This document shows positions 36,341 to 48,461 of a DNA stretch of 60,000 bases, piece after piece. Source of the DNA: Hydractinia symbiolongicarpus (taxonomy: Eukaryota > Cnidaria > Hydrozoa > Anthoathecata > Hydractiniidae); assembly GCF_029227915.1 (NCBI RefSeq), contig NC_079877.1:30903851-30963850 (forward strand), written 5' to 3'. The number at the start of each line of letters is the position of its first letter. The stretch's first letter is position 1. Under the pieces are notes generated by a model. It was not told where the DNA came from and did no database searches. It saw only the letters and a list, made by a program, of their open reading frames with translations. Position numbers and translations under genes: made by a program.

Positions 36341-39300
36341 TAGTCCAGGAGCTCATAACAGAACTTTAAGTCCCATTTTCGACAAATGGCTTGACCCTCT
36401 AAATAGGTTGGTAGTATCATGGACAACAAAAGTCACATGGTCAGCTGACCCAATTTGGGGGCGTTTGGGTCCCAGGCCCCTAAAATTACCCTAATTCGAG
36501 ACTCCTATTTGGTCCCATAATTCTCGGGGCTTAAAAGTTAGTAACGTGTGTCACTATATGAGAGAATCTGAAAAATGATAAAGCTTACCGAAAAATTGGA
36601 CCTTAAGACTGGGTCAGACCCCCTCAAAGACCATATTTAGGACCTTAATCTGTCCTCATAAGCTACAAATTTTGCACAAACATTCTCTAACATAGTGTAA
36701 TATCAGTGGTCATAAAGCTGACCAAACATTTGGGACTCTTGGCCTAGTCAGACCGCGTCTCGCCCCAAATTCCTATTTTAAACAACTTTTAGAGGGTAAA
36801 AAAACCCAATGACTACAAAGCCCAAACTCAATACTTGTGTTCTATACTAACTATGTAATACATAAATGGTCGAGCTTACCAAAAAATACGGTCCTATCAG
36901 CAGATCAGACAAAGATCTGATCAGGGACTCAAATTAGACCTCATGAGGTACAAACTTAAAATTTTGTAAGACTATTGTAATTTGGCAAAAAGCAAACTAA
37001 AAATTACGGTCTCTTGATCAGGTCAGACAATAGCTAGCGATATCAAATAAATGTTCAGATAGCATCTAATAAAATATAAATATGTACAATTGGTTATAGC
37101 AGCATGATTGGTGTTGTTCTGCATCAGTATCTAAAGATGAGAAATTTCATTCAGTCATAAGATCTAGTTTAAACTAAAATACAACATTAAAAAATATTAA
37201 AAAGGTTACTCAGTTCTAGAAAATATGACATTGAATCCTATTCTGTAAATTTTTTGTCAAATCACACGAAAAATCTAACCTTAAATTATCATTAGACGCC
37301 TTCGTAACTAGTTTCGTCATCACTGTCTGAATTGTCATCACTTGATAGTTCATCAAACCCTTCAAAATCTTAAGGAGAATGAAATACTTTTAATATTTAA
37401 GTAGCGGAAATAAAGAATTCCTTCCGAGTATTAATTAAAAAACTAAGTGACTAGATTGTAAAACTTAATATCCAAAATTTTTCCTTCTACTTCTCTGGAG
37501 AATCCATTATAATTTTCATTGCTGGTGACATCTACTGCTTTTGGAAACATTTTGCCTTCGTATCACTTAATAATATAGCTGCCATCTTTCAGCAGCCAAC
37601 CCATGTCTTCAGGAAGGTGATTTGGAGGCTCAGACGTTAATAATGACATCCATAACTATGAATCATACTTTGTTCGATAAATCTTTTGACGCAACACTCG
37701 TAAACAAGGTGGTAGAGAACTTCCATCAAACTTTTTAACACAGGAAATTGCTTCCTCCTTTTGGTTTATACTTTTCCAAAAACATTACCAACCTAGCTTC
37801 ATCTACAGATGATAGATTCCTTTTTCCATACATGCTGCATACAAATTTTGTCGCATTCTGCTGACCTTTAAATCTTGAGACATGTCTACCTGTTTTGTCA
37901 TCCACAAATTTTCAAACACGTATGACACAATATTTGTTCGAATAGAATGACTTTGTGCTCATCGTTGACGAGCAGAAATAGAATTTGTTAAAGCTGATAT
38001 ACCTTTTCACTGACATGCAGCATCTGCATTTATCGTCTGCTCTAATGTCAAGTCGATTGGTAATCTTGAGAATGACTTTTGAGTTCTTCGCATCGAAAAT
38101 AATCCCCTTTGAAATTCAGTGTAAACCTCGGGATGAGAGTCCTTTAGTTTAAGAAGATTATCATGATAACGGACAATCCAACGAGCGTAATTTGGATGGT
38201 TCATGCTAAAGAAATAGTTTGCGACTTTAGGCAAGCAGCACACATACAGATCAAATTTTCCATCTCAAGCTTCTACTGAAGTCATGGTAAAGTCGAATCA
38301 TCTCGACGTACCCATCCAATATTGCGCTGTTGCACCATGATTTTCTTTCGCTGTATCTTGCCTGAATTGACTGTATTCACGCAAGACATTGTTGACTTCT
38401 TTGGATACTTCATGTCCTTCATGCATGTTCAATCGTTCTTGGGATTTTATAAACTTGATTTTTTCTTGGATATTTTCTTTTAATTGAGTTTCCTCTCTTT
38501 CTTGAAGAAAATATTGAAAATGAAGAATCTCCATTGCAAGTGCAAGTATTTGGTGACATCTTTTACTTCTCTTGCAACACTCTTGTAACACTTTTTCAAT
38601 CACACCAGCTTCATTTAGGATATGCGGCCCATCAGATTCAGCGATGTACTTGCCAAATGTATCTGTACATGGAATGCACCTAGAGCGACAAATATATTGT
38701 CAAACTTTGAAGATTTTTCTGCTTGAAGTTGCATAGCTACTTTGACAATCGCAAGATCATATGTTACTGAAATGTTTTTTTTACCACATTCATTCGCAAT
38801 CACCTGTGCACGCCTCAACATTGGTGTAGAATCGGGTGAAAAATAAAAATCCATCATCCACAAGGTATCGTACATGCGGTGCGCTATCCCAACAGTATCA
38901 TGCAAGGTATCCGTTCCACCTAAAGTTTTAACAAATCTTTTTTATTGTTGGGGAAATTTTTTCTCTGTGTTTCAGACAATGCTATAAATCTTTTGTAGCA
39001 ATTTAAATGGAATCCTTGAATTTTATTCACAAAGTCAGGAAGTTGCGTATCCTTGTACTTTAGATTTCCATATTTACGTCTAACTAAAATAGATTTGCAC
39101 TTTCACAGGGTTTCCATATTGAAGATATTTATTTTGCCAACTTTGTATCCATCACCAACATGCAGCACACAGCATCGTTCTAAAAATTACAAAATTGACG
39201 GTTTTCATTGTCGCGAAAAAAAAGTTTTTACGGAAATTTAGGTGTTCCAATTAAGCAGTGGTTTCAAAAACATTAAATATATTCTATAAATACAATACGC

Positions 39301-40539
39301 CATGTCACTTAAATTTGATATACAAAACCACGAAACGGTAATATGAAGATATATTGTAATTCTTCTGTAAATAGCGTAAAAATTCAGTTAATATAATTAG
39401 AACGTAAAAATGTACAAGGAGTTAATATTTACAAGGTTTCAACATAATCTAACAAGTGTGTAAATCAAAGAAGGTCTCATTTACAGTAAAGCATATTCAA
39501 CTTACCATCACTGTCAATATTTCCATTTGCATTTAAATCATCATCTACAGTAGCTACAACATTTGCAAAATATCACAATAATAACTTGTTATTGGTTATC
39601 TTAAATTGATATATTCTAATTAATTATGTTTTCCTCCTACCATCGCTTTCATTGATCTTATTGAATAATTCTTTGTTCGATAATTCTACGAAATGAGAAA
39701 TTCAATCAATGAAGTAAAAATTGACAAAATATATGTTTAAAAAAATTTAGTTCAACAACAGGGTATTAATACTTTTTTGACTTATCATCCGAAACTAACT
39801 ACAACATGAAGTAACTAAAAACTTGAAATAATTACATATATATCTTTACTTGTTATATCTTCTATCTATCACATTTTATATACAGTTTCTAATTTTCTAT
39901 ATTTGATAGTCTAATATGCAAATATCCCGCTAATTTGTTCACGTTTTTGCTTCATTTGCTTCAAAATAACTGCTTCTCTTAACGTTTTTCTTTCACTGTC
40001 TGGTTTGTTATGTCTGTTTCCTGTTGTATTTGGACGAAAACGTTCTATTCTATTTAAAAAAATTCTAAAAATAAGTTAAGGCCCTGAACACATTGAAAAT
40101 AAGACAAATGTTTTTCTATTGCTTCTCCTCCGCATTAAAAATAGAGATATGGTGCGAGATGCGGTCTGACTAGGCCAAGAGACCCAAATTTTTGGTCAGC
40201 TTTATGACCACTGATATTACACTATGTTAGAGAATGTTTGTGCAAAATTTGGAATTTGTAGCTTATGGGGACAAATTAAGGTCCTAAATATGGTTGAGGG
40301 GGGTCTGACCAAGACCCAATTTTTTGGTAAGCTTTATGATTTTTCAGATTCTCTCATATTATGACACATGTTAAGCCCCGAGAATTATTGGACTAAATAG
40401 GGGCCTGGGACCCAAACGCTCCCAAATTGGGTCAGCTGACCATGTGATTTTTGTTGTCCATGTTACTACCAACCTATTTAGAGGATCAAACCTTTTGTCG
40501 AAAATGGGACCTAAAGTTCTGTTAAGAGCTTCTGGACTA
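36341..40539. mobile_element. 4.2 kb DNA transposon with about 400-bp terminal inverted repeats and TTA target duplication
   Basis: The left arm (36341-36763) and right arm (40154-40539) are inverted copies, with landmarks in order: TAGTCCAG end, CCCATTTTCGACAAA, AATAGGTTGGTAGTA, GGTCAGCTGACCCAATTTGG, TCTCGGGGCTTAA, CACTGATATTACAC and TTGGCCTAGTCAGACCGC. The left arm has about 25 extra bases near 36485-36510. Both ends are flanked by TTA (36338-36340 and 40540-40542), which fits a 3-bp target site duplication. TTA/TAA duplications are usual for PIF/Harbinger elements, but no Harbinger nuclease is recognised inside. The interior carries a broken multi-exon gene on the minus strand. Confidence 0.85.
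37300..39720 (-). pseudogene. Broken transposon-borne gene of an uncharacterised repetitive family
   Basis: Open blocks on the minus strand at 38615-38905 (ITYDLAI-like VTYDLAIVKVAMQLQ, FDNIFVALGAFH), 38298-38603 (GPHILNEAGVIEKVLQ, RCHQILALAMEILHF) and 38007-38243 (NYARWIVRYHDNLLKL, LPIDLTLEQTINADA) read as one protein. Blocks one and two are out of frame: near 38660-38670 the frame shifts so that FGKYIAESDGPHILN follows from another frame. A short acidic tail (FDELSSDDNSDSDDE) ends near 37300 after a TTAAG acceptor, and acidic exons lie near 39500-39690. From memory this resembles proteins present in many copies in cnidarian and fish genomes; I cannot name the family. Its place between inverted arms suggests it belongs to the element. 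Confidence 0.6.
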
Positions 40540-40652
40540 TTAAGAAAATGGCTGCTATACCGAAAAAAATGAGTACAGAAAGAAGTTAGTTTAGAGTTAA
40601 AATACAAAGCCTTGTTTCATTGTTTGAAGTTCCACAAAACAATGTGCGCTTT

Positions 40653-41037
40653 TACTAAAAGTAGGAACCAGCAGTAACCAGAAGTATTTCGAAGTAACCA
40701 CCAGAGAACCACCAGTATTTTCAAAAATTAATCTTCGCGGAATGCATTTTATTGGACCTCGTGAAAACAACTTAAAAGTAGCTAATTAGCAAGAACAACA
40801 TAAAGTATCAGAAAAAAGGCCTTGAAACTAGGTGCCCTTTTATTTATCATATTTGGTAGTTTAAAGTCATGAAGTGTTGTGCGTAAAAATCACAACACCT
40901 TTGCCCCGCTGTTGCTGCCTTATCTGGAGTAAATTAATAATAACTGCTCGTTCTCTGGTGGTTACTTCAAAATACTTGTGGTTCTCTGGTGGTTACTTCG
41001 AAATACTTCTGGTTACTGCTGGTTCCTACTTTTAGTA
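40653..41037. mobile_element. 385-bp inverted-repeat element with internally repeated arms
   Basis: Left arm TACTAAAAGTAGGAACCAGC and the inverted right arm ending GGTTCCTACTTTTAGTA match for about 70 bp. The arms are built from a 31-bp unit around TCTCTGGTGGTTACTTCRAA; the right arm has two full units, the left one. No open frame of its own. Lies 114 bp from the end of the 4.2 kb transposon. Confidence 0.75.
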
Positions 41038-41387
41038 TCTACGAACAACGTGTCCATTGGAAAAAACAAATCTCAAATTGTTGAGGCTTTTTCAAAAATG
41101 CAGTGCGAAGTGTCTGGGAATGTTGTGAACTCCGGTGATGACGAATCAGATCACGATGAACCTAACGAATTATCACTCGCAAGCCATCATACAAAGATGT
41201 GTTAAATGTCATTGTAATGTCATCGTAATGGTTGCATTAAAAGATGTAAATAGGGTCGTTGATTTAGAAAATATGCTGAATAAAAATCAAACGAGTCAAA
41301 TATTAATGACTATTTCCAGAAATCTTAAAGGATCATTGGGAAAGTTCTTTAATATTCGTGCACTGTCCATAATAAAAATGCATGTTT

Positions 41388-41456
41388 CAACCTCGTTCCC
41401 AGGTCATCTTTTATCTTTTCTAACATCGGACAGCGAAGGCGCTGGGAACGAGGTTG
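41388..41456. mobile_element. CAACCTCGT palindromic mini-element, copy B
   Basis: The cleanest copy: CAACCTCGTTCCCAG at the left and its near-perfect inverse CTGGGAACGAGGTTG at the right around a 39-bp centre, 69 bp in all. Confidence 0.7.
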
Positions 41457-44323
41457 GTATGTCTTATTCCTTTTTTGTGAGTTTGCAAGATTTCCTGTGC
41501 AATATTTGATTCTCTCTCTAAATCGATAACCCCTGGAAAATCGCCTTAGGAGAGAGTCGACTGTAATGTATTTAAATTTCCCTCGGAACAGCCTCATATT
41601 TTATCAGGTCATAAAGAAACGAGTATATCTTAGGCATTATGACATGATAATATTTCTATTATTTCATAACAATGGCTGAATAGACAAGTAGTATTATTTT
41701 TAAAGTTTTATCACATCTTATGGGTAATTTATTTTCATTTTGAGCTTATCTATAGGCAGAGGAAACAATTTCACAAAAGATACAATCATGGTACAGTGTC
41801 AGAGAACAAAAATATTTGCTATGTTTTTGTTTATTATGCGAGTCATTATCAGCATTATTAACTTGGTCGCCTGTGGAATACAAAATCATTTATAGTGAGA
41901 GGGGGAAGAGCAATGGTGTAGTAGCTAAACGAGTGGCTACCACAATTGGCCTTGTGTGACGTAGCAAATTTTGAAAAAAAAAATGTTTAAAACATCTAAA
42001 TTTAAAACAGTGTCTCATTGTTCCTTGTGAAAATAAAATAAAAGATTTACGGGCGGTGGAAATACCTTAGTATTCTATTTCCAGCGAAGTCTTTCCTCGT
42101 TTTCTTTTGATGCCTCTTTCTAAAACCGTACTGGACTGTAGAAAAGTCCGGAAGCCGACTTATTCTTATCTGTTCTTATGTGATCCAAAACTAAGCAAAA
42201 GAAGCAGAAGAATTTACTAAAAAATGATGAAACACCTCTTTTCAACCTCGGGCTTCTTTCTTGCCGTCCCTTATATCAAAAAGAGAAATAAAGCCCTGGG
42301 ATCAAAGTTGTTTTGTTTTATTATTTAATTAAAATACTAAATTGCGCAACTTCGTTCCCACCTTTTGTTAAGGAAGTTGATCTTACGAATACGGGGATCT
42401 TCGTATTTATAGATCAATTCCCTCGTATCAACATTTTAGCATTTTAAAATAAGCACTTTAAAAATCGTTAGTGTCCTCTCCACAGAGGTTTCAAAAAAAA
42501 ACTTGCTTTTTTATTCAATAAACTTTTAAAAAAACTTCTTCGATTTGCGTGTTTATATCATGATGTCAAAATTTAGTTTGAATAATTAACAACAAGACAA
42601 AGAAATAGGAACGCATATTATATTGTATTCCATATTTGGTATTCATTAATAATTTATGTTATAACTACTTTTAGTAAAAAGTGTCGAAATACGTCATTGC
42701 ATAAATTACGACAAAATATAAACAAACTTTTTGTCGTCGTGTAATCTTATAAAAGGAAATAGAAAACTTCGATTCTTTTTATAGTTAAAAATGTTGGCTC
42801 CAAAACTATTTTAAAGAGACGCAGATAACATCAAAATAACTAGTCTAGCCAAATTTTTGTCTCGAAAAACTATAAATGGAATGGTATAAAATGATGTAAG
42901 TACAGAAACTTAATAGGAAAAAATATTGTTCTCTTGTCTCTTGTGTACGTCATTTCAAAACTTAAAAGAAAAATTCATTCATTTAAAGAAACAAGTTCTA
43001 AAAGTTTCTTAATTTTGGTCTAAACTTTCTTATTTACTCGAACTTTTTCTCCGCGATATTCAACATTTTTGGTGATTCCAAATTTGAACAAAAGCGCTTG
43101 CTTCATTTTCAAAAATATTTTGTAGTAGTTTTGTAGTAATCATTTCTTTTGTTTTTACTTGAATAATGAAAACATTCAATTTTTAAAGGCGTTTGAAAAA
43201 AATTTGTTTAGCTTTATTTAAATAAAGTTTTCCTTTCAAAATGTTTCCTCAAATAAGAAGTCAAATTTGGAAAACATTTTCTTATTTGAAAAATATAATA
43301 ACGTAGTAGTAAACGTTTTTTAATTTTTCGAGATTCTACATGTAGATTTCTTATAAACTGGTTTCTTATAAAAAAACAAAGTGTATGTTTTTTGAGTACA
43401 GCCTCGATAAGCCAGGACTTATTCCAAGAATATTACGTTCTCGTCTAAAACATTTCAAAGCGCCGGTCATTAAGAATCCTGCGTGACGAGGTTGGAAGAA
43501 TCAAACACACTTTTGAAACGCCAACAAGTTTGTTGTTTTCTTGTAAGAAACTTTGCAGTAAAGAATAAGTGTTTTCGTTAGTTTTCGCGGAAAAAAAACT
43601 TTCCTTCAGGTTCACAAAATTAAATTCCCGCGAACATTTTTTAACTGTTAAGAAAATTAATTCAGTTTATTGTAATTGTCGTGTGACTTAGAGAAAAAGT
43701 TCCAAAGGTGAAAATATATTCGACATGTTTGAATGTTTTTAAAAATGACATCGAAAACCCATAGATCCTATGATTAGACCTTTGACCATTGAACCCTTGA
43801 CCATACAGGCGAAAGCGAACACGTTTTACCCTGCTTAATCAACAATCGTTTAATTTGTGTCACCCTGCGTAAAAGAATATTATAATAATAATAAGAATTT
43901 ACATAAGGTCAAACATCCACGCAAATAAAAGATCTTTCCGACAAACACTCGTTTACGAATGTATTCTGTTACTTTTTCTTTCTTCTGTCCTCCAAAATGC
44001 AATAGACATGGGGAATTATCCTTTATATATCTTTAACTTTTCCAGAATCAATTTTTGAGATTTTACCAGATTTGTAATGAACCAAAAAATTCTTTAAGTA
44101 TAAGAAAAAAGTAATAATAATTTCAGGCTGAACATAAATGAACACTTCAGGAGGCCGAAGTTGAATTTGTTGAGGTATATTTTTTAAGAAGTTTCACTCG
44201 ATCATATTTCTAGAAGTCTGTTTATTGTTTAATTGGATTTGCTTCGTACACCAAACTTATCTAGCTCGAGTTCTATCTCCGTTTATTTTAATTTTGGGTT
44301 CCAGGACTTTTTGTTTCTTTTTG
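41457..44323. other. Intergenic, no gene seen
   Basis: AT-rich sequence without a supported coding exon. It holds the degraded palindromic unit at 42243-42310 and a possible further one near 43404-43485 (CCTCGATAAGCCAGGA with GACGAGGTTG). Confidence 0.6.
42243..42310. mobile_element. CAACCTCGT palindromic mini-element, copy D (degraded)
   Basis: CAACCTCGGGCTTCTTTC at the left pairs with GAAATAAAGCCCTGGG..AAGTTG at the right, with several mismatches. Length 68 bp. Confidence 0.4.
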
Positions 44324-44793
44324 TACCTTATCGGGGAAAAAAAGTTGGAGAAAAGTGACTAAATTTTTCCAAGTGTCCTAATTTTTCCCCTACCAAAACT
44401 TCCACCGATTATTTTTTCCTGACTAGTATTTTTTTACCCGATTTTTTTATACTTGACTAAGAATTCACCCCGACTTTTTTCTTTTAACTTTTTTTCCACC
44501 AGCTTAATAAATCGCAAGAAAGATTACAAAAAAAGATCGAGGGCATGAAAAAAATAATGGAAACAAAAAGAAACAACATTTTGTGTGTAAACAAAACATG
44601 AAACAATCATACAAGTATAACATCAGTTATTCTTGTAGTTGTTTTTGTATGAAAAACATACGTACATAAATAAAAAAATTGATTCGAATTCCCTTGCGAG
44701 GTTATCTACAGGAATATCAAAAATTAGTCAGGGAAAAGTGAGTTATGTGTCATTAATTTTTCCTTGACGAAATTTTTCCCCCCTGATAAGGTA
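44324..44793. mobile_element. 470-bp inverted-repeat element (TACCTTATC ends)
   Basis: Left end TACCTTATCGGGGAAAAAAA and the inverted right end TACCTTATCAGGGGGGAAAA match; both arms go on with GRAAAAGTGA motifs. Interior is rich in short TTTTTCC/TTTTCCCC runs. No protein coding. Typical of a non-autonomous DNA element. Confidence 0.65.
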
Positions 44794-44819
44794 TATCTGA
44801 CGTCAAACTTGTCAAAAAG

Positions 44820-44906
44820 CAACCTCGTCCTCAGGACTTGTTAGGCTTTTTATTTTTGAACGGCCCTCTAAATATAAAAATTCTGCAAGTTCTGGGGACG
44901 AGATTG
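44820..44906. mobile_element. CAACCTCGT palindromic mini-element, copy C
   Basis: CAACCTCGTCCTCAGGACTT at the left and AAGTTCTGGGGACGAGATTG at the right form an inverted repeat of about 20 bp around an 87-bp unit. Confidence 0.65.
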
Positions 44907-45483
44907 GCCAATAAGCGCAGTGCCGATAAGAGACAAAAAAAGCCTCTTGAGGTAAAGTTATAGGTCTTTATACAGTGGTATTTTTATGACCATGCAAAAA
45001 TCATTCCGAACACAGAAATTGTAGAATCCTAAAAATTATATGTAACTCAAATAAAAACATGATTCTAATAAAAATATATGTATAAGTGGTTGACATGAAA
45101 TAGTGGTGAATAAAAGAAAAAGTGCTTGATCTTATTTTGTCATAAATCTGAAACGACACAATATTTTGTGCTCTTTTAAATAACTTTACTCATTTAGTTA
45201 TTAGTATATTTCTTTATTATGCAATTTATAAATTAATCATATTTCAATATATGTAAACAAGTCAAAAGTCAATCTGTTCTAAACTAGATGTCTCTTTTTG
45301 CTTGTAACATTGATAGGATAATTAAAACATTTATCTTGCAGTGTTTTCTTAATTTTTTGTCCTTTGCTCTGAATATTTTTTTTTAAAGCTGAAACGACTG
45401 GTTAAACGAGTCTTCAATAGATAAGTTACATCTTCGATATGGTGTTTTTCGAACAGCAAACATTCGAGTCACACATGCGACAA

Positions 45484-45723
45484 TCACCGGCCTTGGTTAA
45501 AATCACTTCGGTGCTTGGCCATGGCGAGTTGGGTCTGATGCAATGTTCGAAACATAGGGATCTGACTTCGTATCATCAAGTTTTGCCGGCAAATAACACA
45601 ACACGGGTCTAAAGAATTCTTATGTCTCTTCAAACCCAACTGCAGTATCATTGCTTCAAGTTTATCGTCTGCAACGGAGTCTAATTCGTACGCGGGCGAG
45701 TTTGTTTGAATCATCATCGACAT
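45484..45723 (-). CDS. Hypothetical 79-residue open frame
   Basis: Minus-strand frame from ATG at 45723 (MSMMIQTNSPAYELD) to a stop at 45484-45486. The composition looks protein-like: DDKLEAMILQLGLKRHKN then PCCVICRQNL with three cysteines, ending NQGR. It has no low-complexity bias, unlike most chance frames here. It lies just after the possible terminal exon at 45820-45862 on the same strand, so it could equally be 3' UTR of that gene. No family recognised. Confidence 0.3.
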   Translation of the reverse strand: MSMMIQTNSPAYELDSVADDKLEAMILQLGLKRHKNSLDPCCVICRQNLMIRSQIPMFRTLHQTQLAMAKHRSDFNQGR

Positions 45724-45819
45724 AACAGTTTCTTTCACAAAATGGTAGGTCAAGTTACGATACAACAGTTTAGTTTATGATAATGACAAGGCTTTGTTGA
45801 AACTTAAGTTGTCTGATGT

Positions 45820-48461
45820 CTATCTCTTTTCACTTCCTTTCGCTTCCACTTCAGAATGAACTCTGTAAAAAATATTAAAAAATAATAAATATAAGTAAAA
45901 TAACATTACGCAAGTTATTTTCTGAATACATTGAATTAATTATCCTGACGTCACTTTTATATTTCGTCATTACACAAAATTGCATAATTAAGGATATATA
46001 AAGAGAATTAAAAAGAACGTTGGCAACTTATATTTTTTTAAGAAAAAAGGATTAATTTTTTTAATGAGAGGTAAGCACAAAGCGACGTCACAACATAAAC
46101 ACGTGGGCATCTGAACTTCGCTTTTCATTTTTTTAAGAGATCTTATGTCTAGGTGGTAGTGGAGTGCTGATGTGTAGCTAAGTGGAAGGGGCGGTCTTTT
46201 CGTGAGCACGCGCGTTGTTAACCACCCACTTGTGACACAAGCCACTTAACACAATAAGGCAAGTCTTTTATCTGATTTTCCTTCTTTTGAGCAGCCGCAA
46301 AAAAAGCTAAATTCTTTTACATAAATTGCCAAAATTTCGTTTCCATTCCATCTAAGTGTGCACTTTTTAAGAATGTGTAATGTTGAGAACAATTGCACAG
46401 GAAAGTGTTTGAGTGTGTAAAAACCGACGCTGGCTTTTTCTTAAAACGAGTTTAATAATGTTGGATTTTTGTAGCAGCAATGTTTCCTTTCTATCAACAT
46501 CTTTTTTTCACAAATGAATTTTTTTTTCACAAATGAATTTATGAATTCGGCTAGCGTTTCAAGTCGAATACAAGAAGCCCTGGGGGCTCTAAGAATTTCC
46601 GTTCGCTACCAAAACATTTGATGACAACCTGCTTATTCGTTGTGTTATCGTGCCAAACATTCGAAGAGGTTTGGTGCATGAAGCTCTGAAGATAAAGCAC
46701 ACAAGTGACATTATATCTTACAACAAACGCAAACAAAACGTGCTAACAAAAAATACAGCCATTCATGGTTGAAAGTCTTGCGATTGAAACGTTTATGGTC
46801 TTAAACGGCATTTAGTTGACAAGAAATCAAAATTTTGATGTGACCATTATGTTCACCATTATGTTCAGCATACTTTTTTTGTTAACTTTGCCAATTTTTG
46901 TTGAAAATGAAGCAGCTTTAATTTTTGGACCAATTTTGGCCTAAAATGGCATTTAAAGGTGGCAAAAAATTAAAATTTTAATGTCACCATCATGTTCAGC
47001 ATACTTTATTTGTTAACTGTGCCAGATTTTGTCGAAAATTAAGTAGTATTAATTTTTGGACCAATTTTGGCCTAAAATGACATTTAAGGTGGCAAAAAAT
47101 TAAAATTCTAATGTCACCATCATGTTCAGCATACTTTATTTGTTAACTGTGCCAAATTTTGTCGAAAACAAATACCAATTTGGCCTGAAACGTCATTTAG
47201 ATGACTTCCCAGTACTTAGGGAGCTTGGGTACGAAGTTTAAATCTGTGACGTTGCAATTGACTATTTGGGACAGGGTTAGTTAGATCCTCCTCTCAGAGA
47301 AACGTGAAATCCCAGGGTCGATTTTTTCTCAAAAAATGCTCCGAAAGAAAAAACGACGGTTTTAAAGAATTTCCTACGCCTTCGGGCGCGGAAATTCAAT
47401 TATTCTTGTGATCACTTCATAGACACGTCCTGCTACGGTGAACATGTAAAGATAGAAGTTATTTAAAATATGTACGAAACCTTGGATTTTGAGCGTAACG
47501 TCAAAATATAAAAAATAAAATGAGACCACAGCTTCAGATTATTAATTTCCATGACATTAGAGAGTGTTCCAGAGGAGAAGGATAACTTTTCGCTGTGATC
47601 AGCAGATAAAATCATTAAAAGCGGAAATACAGTCATCGAAACCGTGAAATTAAAAATGAGCAGAAAATTGTAAAATCCTATCTCCGTCTATTTTTTACTA
47701 GTTATCAAGAAATTTATCAAGTTATAGACTAATCTGTTGCGTTTAGTTGGTTAAGAAAACTTTGTTATCCCTGGTGTAAAGTTTTTTTAATGTTTTGAAT
47801 ATCCGTTGCTTAGAAACAACGCGTTACTAATCGGGCAGCTGAAACAAGAAGCGCGACCTCTGTTTGCCACATGTAGTCAAGCAAATAGCAGTAGAACTAT
47901 ACTTTTGATACAAAAGCAAGCGAGACAAACATTTGGAACGTCATTAATAAATTATTTTGACAGTTACAAAATTACAAAAAGATTTCTACTAAGCCAGCTT
48001 TTCACTGTATAATTTTTATCGCCTATATTTGACTGTGACTACATTATCTGCTGCACAACTGAAGAAAGATTGTGTTAGTTAAAAAATATAGGATCGCACC
48101 AGAACAGTAAAATGGATATTTTCAGGATTCATCTCGGAAACGCGAAAGTATAAATAGTTCAGACAATACTTCTGTCTGAAAAATACTAGTAGAGACAAAC
48201 GTGATTTTTAAAAAAAATTAATTGGGTACAAAGAAGCAAAAATTCTTTTAATCTATTAAGTTCTACTTTGGATGCAGTGAAAATTTGCACAACTGAACTT
48301 AGCAAATTGTTTATCTAATAATTAATAACATTCACTAAGCTTATTTTACATTTGTAATATAAAATTTATAAAATTCACAAACCTTTCTTGCGCCTTTTTT
48401 ACTGCGTCGGTTTTCTTGTTCAAACACGAAATTAAAAAAACTGTAGCAATGATTATATCGA
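45820..48461 (-). CDS. Possible small membrane protein gene, last two coding exons
   Basis: A candidate exon at 48383-48461 (acceptor TTTCTTTAACAG, donor GTTTGT) reads DIIIATVFLISCLNKKTD, a short hydrophobic segment followed by a charged stretch, ending KKAQE. It joins in frame to 45820-45862 (acceptor TTTTTTACAG), which adds RVHSEVEAKGSEKR and TAG. The two parts fit one membrane segment with a basic/acidic tail. The upstream exon with the start codon was not found. Both splice acceptors are good but the donor is weak, so this is a prediction only. Confidence 0.35.
46800..47203. repeat. 130-bp tandem repeat, about three copies
   Basis: The motif ATGTTCAGCATACTTT recurs at 46861, 46992 and 47122, i.e. 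every 130-131 bp, with CCAATTTTGGCCTAAAATGR between. Copies are 85-95% alike by eye; the first has a 12-bp insertion (a second ATTATGTTCACC). Confidence 0.85.

Noticed and set aside
36341-40539. Assignment of the 4.2 kb element to PIF/Harbinger
   Set aside because: The TTA duplication fits, but no Harbinger nuclease or Myb-like protein is visible, so the superfamily is left open.
41080-41340. Open frame with acidic SGDDESDHDEPNE stretch next to the 385-bp element
   Set aside because: No start or splice context I can support; may be a fragment of a transposon protein but no family is recognised.
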